A stretch of DNA of 64,000 nt from positions 124,001 to 188,000 of the forward strand of contig NZ_SRWZ01000001.1 in assembly GCF_004804355.1 (NCBI RefSeq), read 5' to 3'. A program made the translations under genes and the position numbers. Source of the stretch: Cognatitamlana onchidii. GTDB lineage: Bacteria; Bacteroidota; Bacteroidia; Flavobacteriales; Flavobacteriaceae. This document shows, piece by piece, positions 24,059-32,929 of the stretch (position 1 is its first letter; the number at the start of each line of letters is the position of its first letter). The notes below the pieces were generated by a model. That model worked only from the letters and a program-made list of their open reading frames with translations. It was not told the origin of the DNA and searched no databases.

Positions 24059-25821
24059 ACGACGGCTTCCTGTAAAAACTGAACTTCGTACAAGTTCTTG
24101 TAGTAGCCATTCGCCTTTTTAAGCAACTCTTTGTGAGTTCCCTGCTCGACAATTTTACCTGCATCCATCACAATTATTTTGTCGGCTTTTTTTATAGTAG
24201 CAAGTCTATGGGCAATAACTATTGATGTTCTTCCTTTGGTTATGCTATCGGTAGCATTCTGAATAAGTTGCTCGGAGTAAGAATCAACCGACGAAGTCGC
24301 CTCATCTAACACCAAAATACTAGGGTTGGTAACATAGGCTCTTAAAAATGAAATAAGTTGACGTTGACCAGAAGATAACATAACACCGCGCTCTCTAACA
24401 TTATAATGGTAACCACCTGGCAAAGTCATAATAAAATCATGAATACCAATATCTATAGCCGCCTGATGCACTTCAGCTTCAGTTATCTCAGGATGATTGA
24501 GTGTAATATTATTCAAAATAGTATCGGCAAATAAAAACACATCTTGCAAAACAATGGCTATTTGCGCCCTTAAGGACGACAGGGTTACATCCTTAATATT
24601 TATGCCATCAATAACAATTACCCCATCTTTTATTTCGTAAAAACGATTTAATAAATTAATAATGGTTGATTTACCTGCACCAGTTGCACCAACAATTGCA
24701 ACAGTTTCTCCCGCTCTTACCTCAAACGAAATTCCTTTTAATACCGCTTCATCTTCCACATAATTAAAATGTACATTTTCAAAAGCTATATCACCTTTAA
24801 AATGGTTTGCCACATATGTACCGTTATCATCTATTTGAGAAGTTGTATCGATTACCTTAAAAACACGAGTTGCTGCAACCATACCCATTTGCAGAGTATT
24901 AAATTTATCGGCTATTTGCCTTAAAGGTCTAAATAACATGGGAATGAACATAATAAATGAGACCAGTACGCCCTGAGTTACATTTCCGTCTAATACCACA
25001 TTTAAACCACCATACCAAGCCACTAAACCTATAGTTATAGAGCTTGATAAATCGGCCAAAGGAAAGAAAATCGAGTTATACCAAACCGTTTTTAGCCAGC
25101 CCTTTTTATGGCGCTCATTAATTGCTTTAAAATTTTCAGATTCTATAGCTTCACGTGTGAATAATTGCAATATTTTCATTCCTGTTAAGCGCTCTTGTAC
25201 GAAAGAGTTTAGGTTGGAAACCTCCGTACGAACTTCCTCGAATGCTTTCTTCATATACTTTTGAAAGACTCTTGTAGCATAAAGCAGTACCGGAAGCATT
25301 AAAAATACGATTATACTTAGCTTTACATTTGTATAAACCATCACACCAAACACGACAGACATGGTAAGTAAATCTCTAACAATCATAAACAAACCTTGAC
25401 CAAAAATATCGGCGATACGCTCCATATCGGTTACGGCCCTGGTAATTAGTACTCCAACCGAAGAATTATCGAAATACTTCATTTTAAAATTAAGCAAATG
25501 ATTAAAGAGCTTAACTCTAACATCCATAACCAAATTCTGGCCTAACCATGTGGCATAATAAATAAAAAGTAGTTGAAATATGGTCTGAAATATAAGAACT
25601 CCCAGCATCATCATAACATAAAACAAAAAGTTTTGGGCGTCCTGTTTTTCAATACTGTTATCAATAGCATATTGAGTTATTTTAGGTGTAGCTACACTAA
25701 AAAAAGCAAGCATAATAACCAGGAATACCAAACTAAAAAATATTAAACGGTATGGTTTTATATACTCAAAAAGCCGTTTGAATAATTTAAAATCGAAAAT
25801 ATGTTCTTTAGTACTACTCAT
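24055..25821 (-). CDS. ABC exporter, MsbA/MdlB-like half-transporter
   Basis: A 588-residue membrane-ATPase fusion. Six membrane segments occupy about residues 15-320 (for example LIFFSLVFLVIMLAFFSVAT and LFYVMMMLGVLIFQTIFQ). The ATPase has Walker A GATGAGKST (about 380), signature LSSGQRQLISFLRA (about 487), Walker B ILVLDEATSSVDS (about 508) and switch His in IVIAHRLAT. It would dimerise to export lipid or drug-like substrates; the sequence does not say which. It lies directly after truA (the truA stop is adjacent) in one transcript. Confidence 0.9.
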   Translation of the reverse strand: MSSTKEHIFDFKLFKRLFEYIKPYRLIFFSLVFLVIMLAFFSVATPKITQYAIDNSIEKQDAQNFLFYVMMMLGVLIFQTIFQLLFIYYATWLGQNLVMDVRVKLFNHLLNFKMKYFDNSSVGVLITRAVTDMERIADIFGQGLFMIVRDLLTMSVVFGVMVYTNVKLSIIVFLMLPVLLYATRVFQKYMKKAFEEVRTEVSNLNSFVQERLTGMKILQLFTREAIESENFKAINERHKKGWLKTVWYNSIFFPLADLSSSITIGLVAWYGGLNVVLDGNVTQGVLVSFIMFIPMLFRPLRQIADKFNTLQMGMVAATRVFKVIDTTSQIDDNGTYVANHFKGDIAFENVHFNYVEDEAVLKGISFEVRAGETVAIVGATGAGKSTIINLLNRFYEIKDGVIVIDGINIKDVTLSSLRAQIAIVLQDVFLFADTILNNITLNHPEITEAEVHQAAIDIGIHDFIMTLPGGYHYNVRERGVMLSSGQRQLISFLRAYVTNPSILVLDEATSSVDSYSEQLIQNATDSITKGRTSIVIAHRLATIKKADKIIVMDAGKIVEQGTHKELLKKANGYYKNLYEVQFLQEAVV

Positions 25822-26565
25822 TTATAGTTTAATACCCTTAGGATATTCAATTTTTGTTAAATACAACGCATGGGCTGGAACAGAAAAACCGGCTTTCCCC
25901 CTATTTTTAGATTGAATGATATGATGTAATTCTTCAGCCTCCATTTTACCCAAACCAATATTTATCATGGTACCAACAATAGCTCTTACCATGTTTCTCA
26001 AAAATCGGTTGGCTTGAATTTCAAAATGAAGTTCATCATCTTTAAAAAACCAATGCGCTTTCATAATTTCACAATAATACGTCTTTACGTCGGTATTACT
26101 TTTTGAAAAGCATTGAAAATCTTTATAGTCAAATAAAATTTTTGAAGCAGCGTTCATCTTAGATACATCCAGAGGTTGCTTAACCATATAGGTGTTTTCA
26201 TAACTAAACACACTTTTCTTTAAAGCTATTCGATACACGTATGTTCTGTTCAAGGCATCAAATCGTGTATGAGCCTCTGGCTTTACTTGAAATACGTCAT
26301 GAATTGCTATATCCTCGGGTAAAAAGGAATTCAATTTATAAACTAAATTTTCAACTTCTATATTAATTTGGGTATCAAAATGAGCAAACATTTGCGAGGC
26401 ATGCACCCCAGCATCGGTTCTTCCAGCACCCATAATTGCAATTGATTCACCTAATAATGTAGACAAACCCTTTTCTAAAACCTCTTGAACTGATATAGCA
26501 TTGGGCTGATTTTGCCAACCATGATAGGATTTTCCGTTATAAGAAAGTTCAATAAAGTACCGCAA
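25822..26565 (-). CDS. truA: tRNA pseudouridine(38-40) synthase TruA
   Basis: A 247-residue enzyme converting U38-40 of tRNA to pseudouridine. It has YNGKSYHGWQNQPNAISVQE at the start, GAGRTDAGVHA with catalytic D51, and FLRNMVRAIVGTMINIG near the end. Length is normal. Minus-strand -7 box TATCTTTG at 26593-26600 lies 28 nt upstream. The exporter gene follows immediately. Confidence 0.95.
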   Translation of the reverse strand: MRYFIELSYNGKSYHGWQNQPNAISVQEVLEKGLSTLLGESIAIMGAGRTDAGVHASQMFAHFDTQINIEVENLVYKLNSFLPEDIAIHDVFQVKPEAHTRFDALNRTYVYRIALKKSVFSYENTYMVKQPLDVSKMNAASKILFDYKDFQCFSKSNTDVKTYYCEIMKAHWFFKDDELHFEIQANRFLRNMVRAIVGTMINIGLGKMEAEELHHIIQSKNRGKAGFSVPAHALYLTKIEYPKGIKL

Positions 26566-26592
26566 AGTGATTTTTATACTTTTTTAAAAGCA

Positions 26593-26600
26593 CAAAGATA
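26593..26600 (-). promoter_or_regulatory. -7 box of truA
   Basis: TATCTTTG on the minus strand fits TAnnTTTG. The nearest TTG is 15 nt upstream (26616-26618), slightly short of the usual spacing. Confidence 0.45.
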
Positions 26601-26657
26601 GATAGTTTTGTCTAGCAAGAATGAACTCAAGTCTTAATTTAATACTAAAAGATATTA

Positions 26658-27152
26658 ATGACCAAAATATTACTTCTATCTGACACGCATGGCTATATTG
26701 ATAGCGACATTTTGAAGTATGTAAAACAAACTGATGAAGTATGGCATGCAGGAGATATTGGCAGTTTAAAAGTTACGGATGCCATATCAGACTTAAAACC
26801 CCTACGCGCAGTTTATGGTAATATTGACGACTCGAAAATACGTACTGAGTTCCCAGAACACAATCGCTTTATGTGCGAAGATGTTGATGTTTGGATGACC
26901 CATATTGGCGGTTACCCACCCAAATACAATCTGCGTGTAACAGACACCTTAAAACAACATCCTCCAAGATTATTCATTTGTGGGCATTCACATATTTTGA
27001 AAGTGATGCCTGACAAAAAATTAAATTTAATACATATGAACCCTGGCGCGGTTGGAAAACATGGGTTTCATAAAACGAGAACCATGCTACGCTTTACCAT
27101 TAATGGTAAAAAGATTGAAAATCTGGAAGTTATCGAGTTTAGTAAACGGTAA
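26658..27152 (+). CDS. YfcE/MJ0936-type metallophosphoesterase
   Basis: A 164-residue calcineurin-like phosphoesterase. Metal ligands are in LLSDTHGY (D9, H11), HAGDIGS (D33), VYGNID (N56), MTHIGGYP and ICGHSHI, with MNPGAVG near the end. This set is that of the YfcE family, which cleaves phosphodiesters; the physiological substrate is not known. Transcribed divergently from truA, alone. Confidence 0.9.
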   Translation: MTKILLLSDTHGYIDSDILKYVKQTDEVWHAGDIGSLKVTDAISDLKPLRAVYGNIDDSKIRTEFPEHNRFMCEDVDVWMTHIGGYPPKYNLRVTDTLKQHPPRLFICGHSHILKVMPDKKLNLIHMNPGAVGKHGFHKTRTMLRFTINGKKIENLEVIEFSKR

Positions 27153-27212
27153 CCATACACCTCCCTAAACATAGATTAGCAATAATGACCACGTGTTATA
27201 GATAGCAATAAA

Positions 27213-27238
27213 AAGCCCAAGATTTTCACCTTGGGCTT
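27213..27238 (-). terminator. terminator after the DUF4293 gene
   Basis: A 9-bp stem AAGCCCAAG (27213-27221)/CTTGGGCTT (27230-27238) with an 8-nt loop and a T tract on the minus strand, 30 nt after the DUF4293 stop. It lacks a T tract on the plus strand. Confidence 0.7.
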
Positions 27239-27268
27239 ACGCACTAATACTACTAAGATATAAGGTTT

Positions 27269-27679
27269 TTAACGTAATCTATCTACAGATTTTACAAGAT
27301 CTTCATCCTTCTTGATGGCCTTATTGGCTAAGGCCAAAAACACGATAGAAACAATAGGGAGAAGCATCCCAATACCTTTCTCTGAAACCGCCGTTTCTCC
27401 AGATACATTTAGAGATTGATACACGAAAAATCCTAGTAAAATAAAGTTTAATATGATATTAAGTCGTCCCAATATAAACTGAGACTTCCTGTTTTTGTAA
27501 CGAAATATAGCTACCAAAGAGAAAAAAGCAGATGTTAAAAACGCTGCAAACACATAACTTTGGTTTGCTGCGAACACTTTTACGCCTTCTTCTGTAACCC
27601 ATAATTCAAACACATATATGAGTCCAGCAGACACCCCTGCAGCACATAATAAATAGATTGTTTGAATACGTTGTAACAT
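27269..27679 (-). CDS. DUF4293 family membrane protein
   Basis: A 136-residue protein with four hydrophobic segments (about 5-25, 42-62, 72-90, 102-120). It opens MLQRIQTIYLLCAAGVSAGL, the typical DUF4293 beginning, and ends with a basic cytoplasmic tail (NKAIKKDEDLVKSVDRLR). The family is confined to Bacteroidota and its function is unknown. It is divergent from rho. A minus-strand -7 box TATTTTTG is seen at 27702-27709. Confidence 0.85.
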   Translation of the reverse strand: MLQRIQTIYLLCAAGVSAGLIYVFELWVTEEGVKVFAANQSYVFAAFLTSAFFSLVAIFRYKNRKSQFILGRLNIILNFILLGFFVYQSLNVSGETAVSEKGIGMLLPIVSIVFLALANKAIKKDEDLVKSVDRLR

Positions 27680-27864
27680 ATTATTTTAAAATTCTAGACC
27701 GCAAAAATATAAGAATAAATGCAAAAAAATAAAATAAAGTTGTATAATTGCAGTAATAATTCTCAACAATCGCATTAACAAGCGATTAATTCTTCAGAAT
27801 AATAAATCATTTTTTCAGAATTACTCAAGTTAGTATTCAATACAATATATTCAATTAAACATCA

Positions 27865-29502
27865 ATGTTTGAAATTTCACAATTAAAAGAGAAAAAACTC
27901 ACTGATTTGCAAGAGATTGCAAAAAAACTAAACGTTCCTAAGTATCGTTCGCTAAAAAAATTGGATTTAGTTTACCAAATACTAGATCAGCAAGCTGCAG
28001 ATCCTAAGGCTGTAAAAGCGGCTGTAACCCCAGAAAAGTCAGAAGAAAACAAGGACAGTAAAGAAGCTAAACCAACTAGAAAACCTAGACAGCGCGTTCA
28101 AAAACCCACTAAAGACAGCCAGCCTAAAGCGGAAGAAAAAACGAAAGCAGCTGAACCTAAGCTTGAAAATGAACCTAAAGTAGAGGCTAGTACAAAACAA
28201 CAAAAAGAAGAGCCTAAAAAGGATAATAACCCAAGGCAAAGAAATAATCAAAACGATAACCAACACAAGTCAAATCAAAGACATCATAATAACCAGAACA
28301 AACATCAGCATAGAAACCAAAAAAATGGTAATGTTGATAAAGGCAATAAAGATAATCGTAATCGCTACCGCGAGCCAGATTTTGAGTTTGATGCGATTAT
28401 TGAAAGCGAAGGTGTTTTAGACATCATGCAGGACGGCTATGGTTTTTTACGTTCTTCAGATTATAACTACCTGTCATCCCCTGATGATATTTATGTATCG
28501 CAATCACAAATTAGATTGTTTGGTTTAAAGACTGGCGATACCGTTTTAGGACATGTGCGTCCGCCTAAAGAAGGTGAAAAATATTTCCCCTTAATTAAGG
28601 TGAGTAAAATAAATGGTCAGAATCCAAATGTGGTTAGAGACCGTGTTTCTTTTGAACATTTAACACCATTGTTTCCTCAAGAAAAATTCAATATAGCAGA
28701 AAGACAAAGCACCATTTCAACCAGAATTATGGACTTGTTCTCTCCTATAGGAAAAGGACAGCGTGGTATGATTGTATCTCAACCAAAAACTGGTAAAACC
28801 ATGCTGCTTAAAGATGTAGCCAATGCTATTGCTGCCAATCACCCTGAAGTTTATCAAATGATTTTGTTGATTGATGAACGCCCTGAGGAAGTTACAGATA
28901 TGCAACGTAATGTGCGTGGTGAAGTTATAGCGTCTACTTTTGACAAAGAAGCCCATGAGCATGTTAAAATTGCTAATATTGTTTTAGAAAAAGCAAAGCG
29001 ATTAGTAGAATGCGGACATGATGTTGTTATCTTATTAGACTCCATCACACGTTTGGCAAGAGCTTATAATACTGTACAACCAGCTTCAGGAAAAATATTA
29101 AGTGGTGGTGTGGATGCCAATGCTTTACATAAACCTAAACGATTCTTTGGAGCGGCTAGAAACATAGAAAACGGTGGTTCATTAACTATTATTGCCACGG
29201 CACTTACCGAAACAGGATCTAAAATGGATGAAGTTATTTTCGAGGAATTTAAGGGTACCGGAAATATGGAACTTCAGTTGGATAGAAAAATATCTAACCG
29301 TAGAATTTTCCCTGCCATTGATCTCACATCATCAAGTACACGTAGAGATGATATTCTATTAGATGATAACACCATTCAACGCATGTGGGTAATGCGCAAG
29401 TACCTAGCAGACATGAACCCTGTTGAAGCCATGGAATTTATTAACGAACGCTTTAAGCAAACAAGAAACAACGAAGAATTTTTAATATCCATGAATGGAT
29501 AA
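27865..29502 (+). CDS. rho: transcription termination factor Rho with disordered insert
   Basis: A 545-residue hexameric RNA helicase ending transcription. An N-terminal helix bundle (about 1-45, [20 protein letters not shown]) is followed by an insert of about 110 residues rich in Lys, Gln, Asn, Glu and Pro, ending in a His/Asn/Gln-rich tract (about 130-160). The OB-fold RNA-binding domain (about 170-245) has [15 protein letters not shown]. The ATPase has Walker A SQPKTGKT, Walker [18 protein letters not shown] loop around SGGVDANAL and R loop [17 protein letters not shown]. coli Rho is about 419 residues, so the difference is the insert. Confidence 0.96.
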   Translation: MFEISQLKEKKLTDLQEIAKKLNVPKYRSLKKLDLVYQILDQQAADPKAVKAAVTPEKSEENKDSKEAKPTRKPRQRVQKPTKDSQPKAEEKTKAAEPKLENEPKVEASTKQQKEEPKKDNNPRQRNNQNDNQHKSNQRHHNNQNKHQHRNQKNGNVDKGNKDNRNRYREPDFEFDAIIESEGVLDIMQDGYGFLRSSDYNYLSSPDDIYVSQSQIRLFGLKTGDTVLGHVRPPKEGEKYFPLIKVSKINGQNPNVVRDRVSFEHLTPLFPQEKFNIAERQSTISTRIMDLFSPIGKGQRGMIVSQPKTGKTMLLKDVANAIAANHPEVYQMILLIDERPEEVTDMQRNVRGEVIASTFDKEAHEHVKIANIVLEKAKRLVECGHDVVILLDSITRLARAYNTVQPASGKILSGGVDANALHKPKRFFGAARNIENGGSLTIIATALTETGSKMDEVIFEEFKGTGNMELQLDRKISNRRIFPAIDLTSSSTRRDDILLDDNTIQRMWVMRKYLADMNPVEAMEFINERFKQTRNNEEFLISMNG

Positions 29503-29529
29503 TATTTAAACTTTACCAACTAACCCTTA

Positions 29530-29560
29530 AAAGCCTTAGCTATATGCTAAGGCTTTTTTT
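29530..29560 (+). terminator. terminator after rho
   Basis: An 11-bp stem AAAGCCTTAGC (29530-29540)/GCTAAGGCTTT (29546-29556) with a 5-nt loop and T tract to 29560, 27 nt after the rho stop. Confidence 0.85.
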
Positions 29561-29705
29561 ATACGCGCTTAAATATCATTTCTAATGATAAAACTGAGAA
29601 CAAACCTTTTCTAAGCTAAGCTTTAATAAAATAAGCCTGTTATAAATTCAACGTATAACAATAACAATTTGTACATTTAAATAAAAAACAAATACACTAA
29701 TTGCT

Positions 29706-30215
29706 ATGAAAACACCGAACTATCCAAAATCATTCTCTCATATTGGTATAACTGTTCCTGATATTCATCAAGCCGTAGCCTTTTATCAAGACGTTATGGG
29801 TTGGTATATTATTATGAAACCAGCTGTGGTAAAGAAGGAAAAAGACACGGCTATAGGCCAAATGTGTATTGATGTTTTTGGAAATGATTGGGACATGTTT
29901 GAGATTGCACATATGTCAACTTCAGATGGTATTGGTATTGAATTATTTTCATTTCCAAATGGTATAAAACGAGCCCCAAAGTTTAATCCGTTTAATACAG
30001 GCTTATTTCACTTTTGCGTTCAGGATCCTGATATAGAAGAACTGACTAACAAAATTGTAGCATATGGCGGAAAACAACGTATGCCTATTCGTGAATACTA
30101 CCCCAATGAAAAACCTTTTAAAATGGTGTATGTTGAAGATCCATTCGGAATTGTTTTTGAAATTTACACCCATAGTTATGAGCTAACTTATTCGTCTGGG
30201 GCGTACCAAGACTAA
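29706..30215 (+). CDS. VOC/glyoxalase-family protein
   Basis: A 169-residue protein of one vicinal-oxygen-chelate unit pair. The first half starts FSHIGITVPDIHQAVAFYQD (metal-ligand His). The second has TGLFHFCVQDPDIEELTNKI and closes YVEDPFGIVFEIYTHSYEL with the metal-ligand Glu. The family includes lactoylglutathione lyases and ring-cleavage dioxygenases. The ligands suit a metal-dependent lyase, but the substrate is unclear. It is a single gene with a terminator shared with its convergent neighbour. The 203-nt gap before it holds only the rho terminator. Confidence 0.82.
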   Translation: MKTPNYPKSFSHIGITVPDIHQAVAFYQDVMGWYIIMKPAVVKKEKDTAIGQMCIDVFGNDWDMFEIAHMSTSDGIGIELFSFPNGIKRAPKFNPFNTGLFHFCVQDPDIEELTNKIVAYGGKQRMPIREYYPNEKPFKMVYVEDPFGIVFEIYTHSYELTYSSGAYQD

Positions 30216-30247
30216 ATATATAGTGAATAAAAATTGGTGTTGAAATA

Positions 30248-30280
30248 AAAAAGCTTCTTAATTTGTAAGAAGCTTTTTTA
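30248..30280 (+). terminator. bidirectional terminator
   Basis: A 13-bp stem AAAAAGCTTCTTA (30248-30260)/TAAGAAGCTTTTT (30266-30278) with a 5-nt loop and A/T tracts on both sides, between the VOC gene and the convergent small gene. Confidence 0.8.
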
Positions 30281-30300
30281 TTGAGCGATGATTTTATTTC

Positions 30301-30663
30301 CTAATAAGTATTTAAAAGATCTCTGTACTCTTTTAAATCCATAACATTCATTTTATTATTCAAGTTTTTCATTAGAGATATTAAATACTTGAGGCTTTCT
30401 TCTGGAGCAAGCTCATTAGTTCCTGCTGTATTGTCTTCTTCATTTATTGGCTCATCATCTAACACTGGAATTAAAAATGATCCATGAGATTCAATATGCT
30501 CATAAGTGAGCCTAAGCACCTTAACTACCAAAGGTATTTGCTCCTCTAGAGCGTAGGCTCTTAATTCTTTAATACTGTTAATAACACTATCACTGCTGAC
30601 ACCGTCCTTGTCTATATTCTTAAGGATTTTATCAATTAATTTAATGGCATTTTTATTTTCCAA
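30301..30663 (-). CDS. small acidic protein of unknown function
   Basis: A 120-residue cytoplasmic protein with no signal peptide or membrane segment. It is predicted all-helical (NAIKLIDKILKNID; SVINSIKELRAYALEEQIPL; LVVKVLRLTYEHIESHGSFL), with an acidic linker (DDEPINEEDNTAG, about 76-88) and a C-terminal helix pair (SLKYLISLMKNLNNK). I do not recognise the family. The codon pattern and standard context between terminators support a real gene. No function is proposed. Confidence 0.65.
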   Translation of the reverse strand: MENKNAIKLIDKILKNIDKDGVSSDSVINSIKELRAYALEEQIPLVVKVLRLTYEHIESHGSFLIPVLDDEPINEEDNTAGTNELAPEESLKYLISLMKNLNNKMNVMDLKEYRDLLNTY

Positions 30664-30757
30664 GAGATTGAAATTAGATGGATTTATTAAATATTCTTAA
30701 TGCAAATTTATAGTTTTATTTATTGCTTTAAAACTAAATTCCCAAAAAGAAAAGGCA

Positions 30758-30786
30758 TAAAAAAAGCTTCCCTGTGAAGAGAAGCT
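30758..30786 (-). terminator. terminator after rpsT
   Basis: A stem AGCTTC (30765-30770)/GAAGCT (30781-30786), then a T tract on the minus strand (30758-30764), 24 nt after the rpsT stop. Confidence 0.65.
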
Positions 30787-30810
30787 CAATAATTTTTTGT
30801 TCAAATGGAC

Positions 30811-31062
30811 TTAAAGTGCCGCAACATGAGCAGCTAAACCAGATTTTAAGTTGGCAGCTTTATTAGCATGAATAACATTTTTCTTCGCTAACTTATCCAA
30901 CATAGAAACTACAGAAGGAAACAATGCTTCAGCCTCTTTCTTGTCTGTTAACTCTCGTAATTTTTTTATAGCATTCCGAGTTGTTTTGTGCTGATACTTA
31001 TTAGTTAAGCGCTTTGCTTCGTTACTTCTAATTCTTTTTAATGCTGACTTATGATTTGCCAT
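30811..31062 (-). CDS. rpsT: 30S ribosomal protein S20
   Basis: An 83-residue, strongly basic, helical protein that binds 16S rRNA early in 30S assembly. [18 protein letters not shown] at the start, [13 protein letters not shown] in the middle and [20 protein letters not shown] at the end are family hallmarks. Length is normal. It lies 24 nt downstream of tRNA-Glu on the same strand, and no other promoter is obvious, so it may be read from the tRNA promoter. Confidence 0.96.
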   Translation of the reverse strand: MANHKSALKRIRSNEAKRLTNKYQHKTTRNAIKKLRELTDKKEAEALFPSVVSMLDKLAKKNVIHANKAANLKSGLAAHVAAL

Positions 31063-31086
31063 TTTACTTTTCTTATTAAAATATTG

Positions 31087-31158
31087 TAGCCCGTAGGGGA
31101 ATCGAACCCCTCTTACCAGGATGAAAACCTGGCGTCCTAGCCGATAGACGAACGGGCC
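31087..31158 (-). tRNA. tRNA-Glu(TTC)
   Basis: The minus strand gives a cloverleaf of 72 nt. The acceptor GGCCCGT pairs with ACGGGCT, the anticodon stem CCAGG/CCTGG encloses loop TTTTCAT with anticodon TTC, and the T arm GAGGGGTTCGATTCCCCT is standard. CCA is not encoded. A full consensus promoter precedes it. Confidence 0.96.
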
Positions 31159-31175
31159 ATTTGTTTTTGAGTGCG

Positions 31176-31205
31176 CAAAGATAAATTTAATTTACAATAT
31201 TGCAA
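31176..31205 (-). promoter_or_regulatory. promoter of tRNA-Glu (and probably rpsT)
   Basis: On the minus strand TTG (31203-31205), 19 nt, then TATCTTTG (31176-31183): an exact match to the Flavobacterium consensus TTG-N17-23-TAnnTTTG. The tRNA 5' end is 18 nt downstream. Confidence 0.75.
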
Positions 31206-31352
31206 CTTAAAATTTAAAATTTACACCACTGTTTCAAATAACTAACAATGTTTTTCCATTGCGGATGCAAAAATACAACTATTTTTAAATGTTGCAAGAG
31301 CAATATAATCTTTTTTTAAAAAAAATTACACCACCCTTTAATACCCTTTGTT

Positions 31353-32831
31353 TTAGTAGGCTTTTGCAAACAAAACGCGTCGCTTCGAAGGCGCTCCAGA
31401 ATAAACACATATGCCATCCTCTTCCTCGGCATCTAAAGGTATACAACGTATCGTTGCTTTGGTTAAGGCTTTAATCTTATCTTCCGTTTCATTAGTGCCA
31501 TCCCAATGCGCCGATATAAAGCCCGTCTTGGTCTCTAAAACCTCCTTAAATTCTTCAAAGGTTTCAACCTTTGTAATATGCTCATTTCTAAATTCAAGTG
31601 CTTTATTAAATAATGCATCTTGAATTTCTTTCAATAACCCTTCTACCTTATCATTAATACTATCTAAAGGAATAACTTCTTTAGTCAGTGTATCACGTCT
31701 TGCTATTTCAACAGTTCCATTTGCCAAATCTTTGGGACCAATAGCTATTCTTAACGGCACACCTTGTAACTCATGCTGTGCAAATTTAGCACCTGGCCTA
31801 TGCGTTGTTCTATTATCAAACTTCACACTAATGCCCTTTCCTCTTAAATCACTTAATATACTATTAGCAACCTCAGTTATAGCTTCCAAATCTTGTTCGC
31901 TCTTATAAATAGGAACAATAACAACTTGATTAGGCGCTAAACTTGGAGGCAGTACTAAGCCATAATCATCACTATGAGTCATTATTAAAGCCCCCATTAA
32001 CCGTGTAGACACCCCCCAAGAAGTAGCCCAAACGTAGTCCTGCTTGCCCTCTTTATTAGCAAACTTCACATCAAAAGCTTTAGCAAAATTCTGTCCCAAA
32101 AAGTGAGAAGTTCCAGCTTGTAAAGCTTTTCCATCTTGCATTAAGGCTTCTATACAATATGTTTCATCCGCACCAGCAAAGCGCTCACTTTCTGTTTTAA
32201 GGCCTTGTATTACTGGAATAGCCATAAAATTTTCTACAAAAGTCGCATAAACATTATTCATTAACTTAGCCTCTGCTAAGGCCTCTTCTTTAGTTTCATG
32301 AGCTGTATGCCCTTCTTGCCACAAAAATTCTGCAGTCCTTAGGAATAACCGTGTACGCATTTCCCAGCGTACTACATTTGCCCATTGATTAATAAGTAGC
32401 GGCAAATCTCTGTATGATTGAATCCACCCTCTATAGGTATTCCAAATAATAGCCTCACTTGTTGGTCTTACCACTAGCTCTTCTTCTAGTCTAGCTTCTG
32501 GGTCTACACGAAGTTTTCCTTCCTTATCAGGATCATTTTGAAGCCTGTAATGCGTAACTACGGCACATTCTTTTGCAAACCCCTCAGCATTTTTTTCTTC
32601 AGCTTCAAACAAACTTTTGGGTACAAATAATGGAAAATAAGCGTTTTGATGACCTGTTTCTTTAAACATTCTATCTAACTCCCCTTGCATTTTCTCCCAA
32701 ATAGCATAACCATAAGGTTTAATTACCATACATCCCCTAACAGCTGAATTCTCCGCAAGGTCTGCCTTAACAACCAATTCGTTATACCACTTTGAATAAT
32801 CTTCTACTCGACTCGTAAGTTTTTTACCCAT
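31353..32831 (-). CDS. proS: prolyl-tRNA synthetase (archaeal/eukaryote-type)
   Basis: A 492-residue class II synthetase charging tRNA-Pro. It lacks the long editing insertion of E. coli ProRS and has the C-terminal extension ending [18 protein letters not shown], which places it in the short archaeal/eukaryotic group used by many Bacteroidota. Motif 2 is in [20 protein letters not shown] and motif 3 near [20 protein letters not shown]. The start at 32831 ([16 protein letters not shown]) was chosen over one six codons upstream. The divergent promoter region is at 32884-32911. Confidence 0.95.
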   Translation of the reverse strand: MGKKLTSRVEDYSKWYNELVVKADLAENSAVRGCMVIKPYGYAIWEKMQGELDRMFKETGHQNAYFPLFVPKSLFEAEEKNAEGFAKECAVVTHYRLQNDPDKEGKLRVDPEARLEEELVVRPTSEAIIWNTYRGWIQSYRDLPLLINQWANVVRWEMRTRLFLRTAEFLWQEGHTAHETKEEALAEAKLMNNVYATFVENFMAIPVIQGLKTESERFAGADETYCIEALMQDGKALQAGTSHFLGQNFAKAFDVKFANKEGKQDYVWATSWGVSTRLMGALIMTHSDDYGLVLPPSLAPNQVVIVPIYKSEQDLEAITEVANSILSDLRGKGISVKFDNRTTHRPGAKFAQHELQGVPLRIAIGPKDLANGTVEIARRDTLTKEVIPLDSINDKVEGLLKEIQDALFNKALEFRNEHITKVETFEEFKEVLETKTGFISAHWDGTNETEDKIKALTKATIRCIPLDAEEEDGICVYSGAPSKRRVLFAKAY

Positions 32832-32883
32832 ATTGTTTTTTTGGCACAAATGTTGTGACCTATGTTAAATGAAAATAGTTTAG

Positions 32884-32911
32884 CAAAACTAACTATTTTT
32901 GTTATGTTCAA
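32884..32911 (-). promoter_or_regulatory. promoter of proS
   Basis: On the minus strand TTG (32909-32911), 17 nt, then TAGTTTTG (32884-32891), a match to TTG-N17-23-TAnnTTTG. It overlaps a plus-strand -7 box (TATTTTTG, 32894-32901) that could serve the gene at 32930. Confidence 0.55.
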
Positions 32912-32929
32912 CAATAAAATTCTAGAGAT

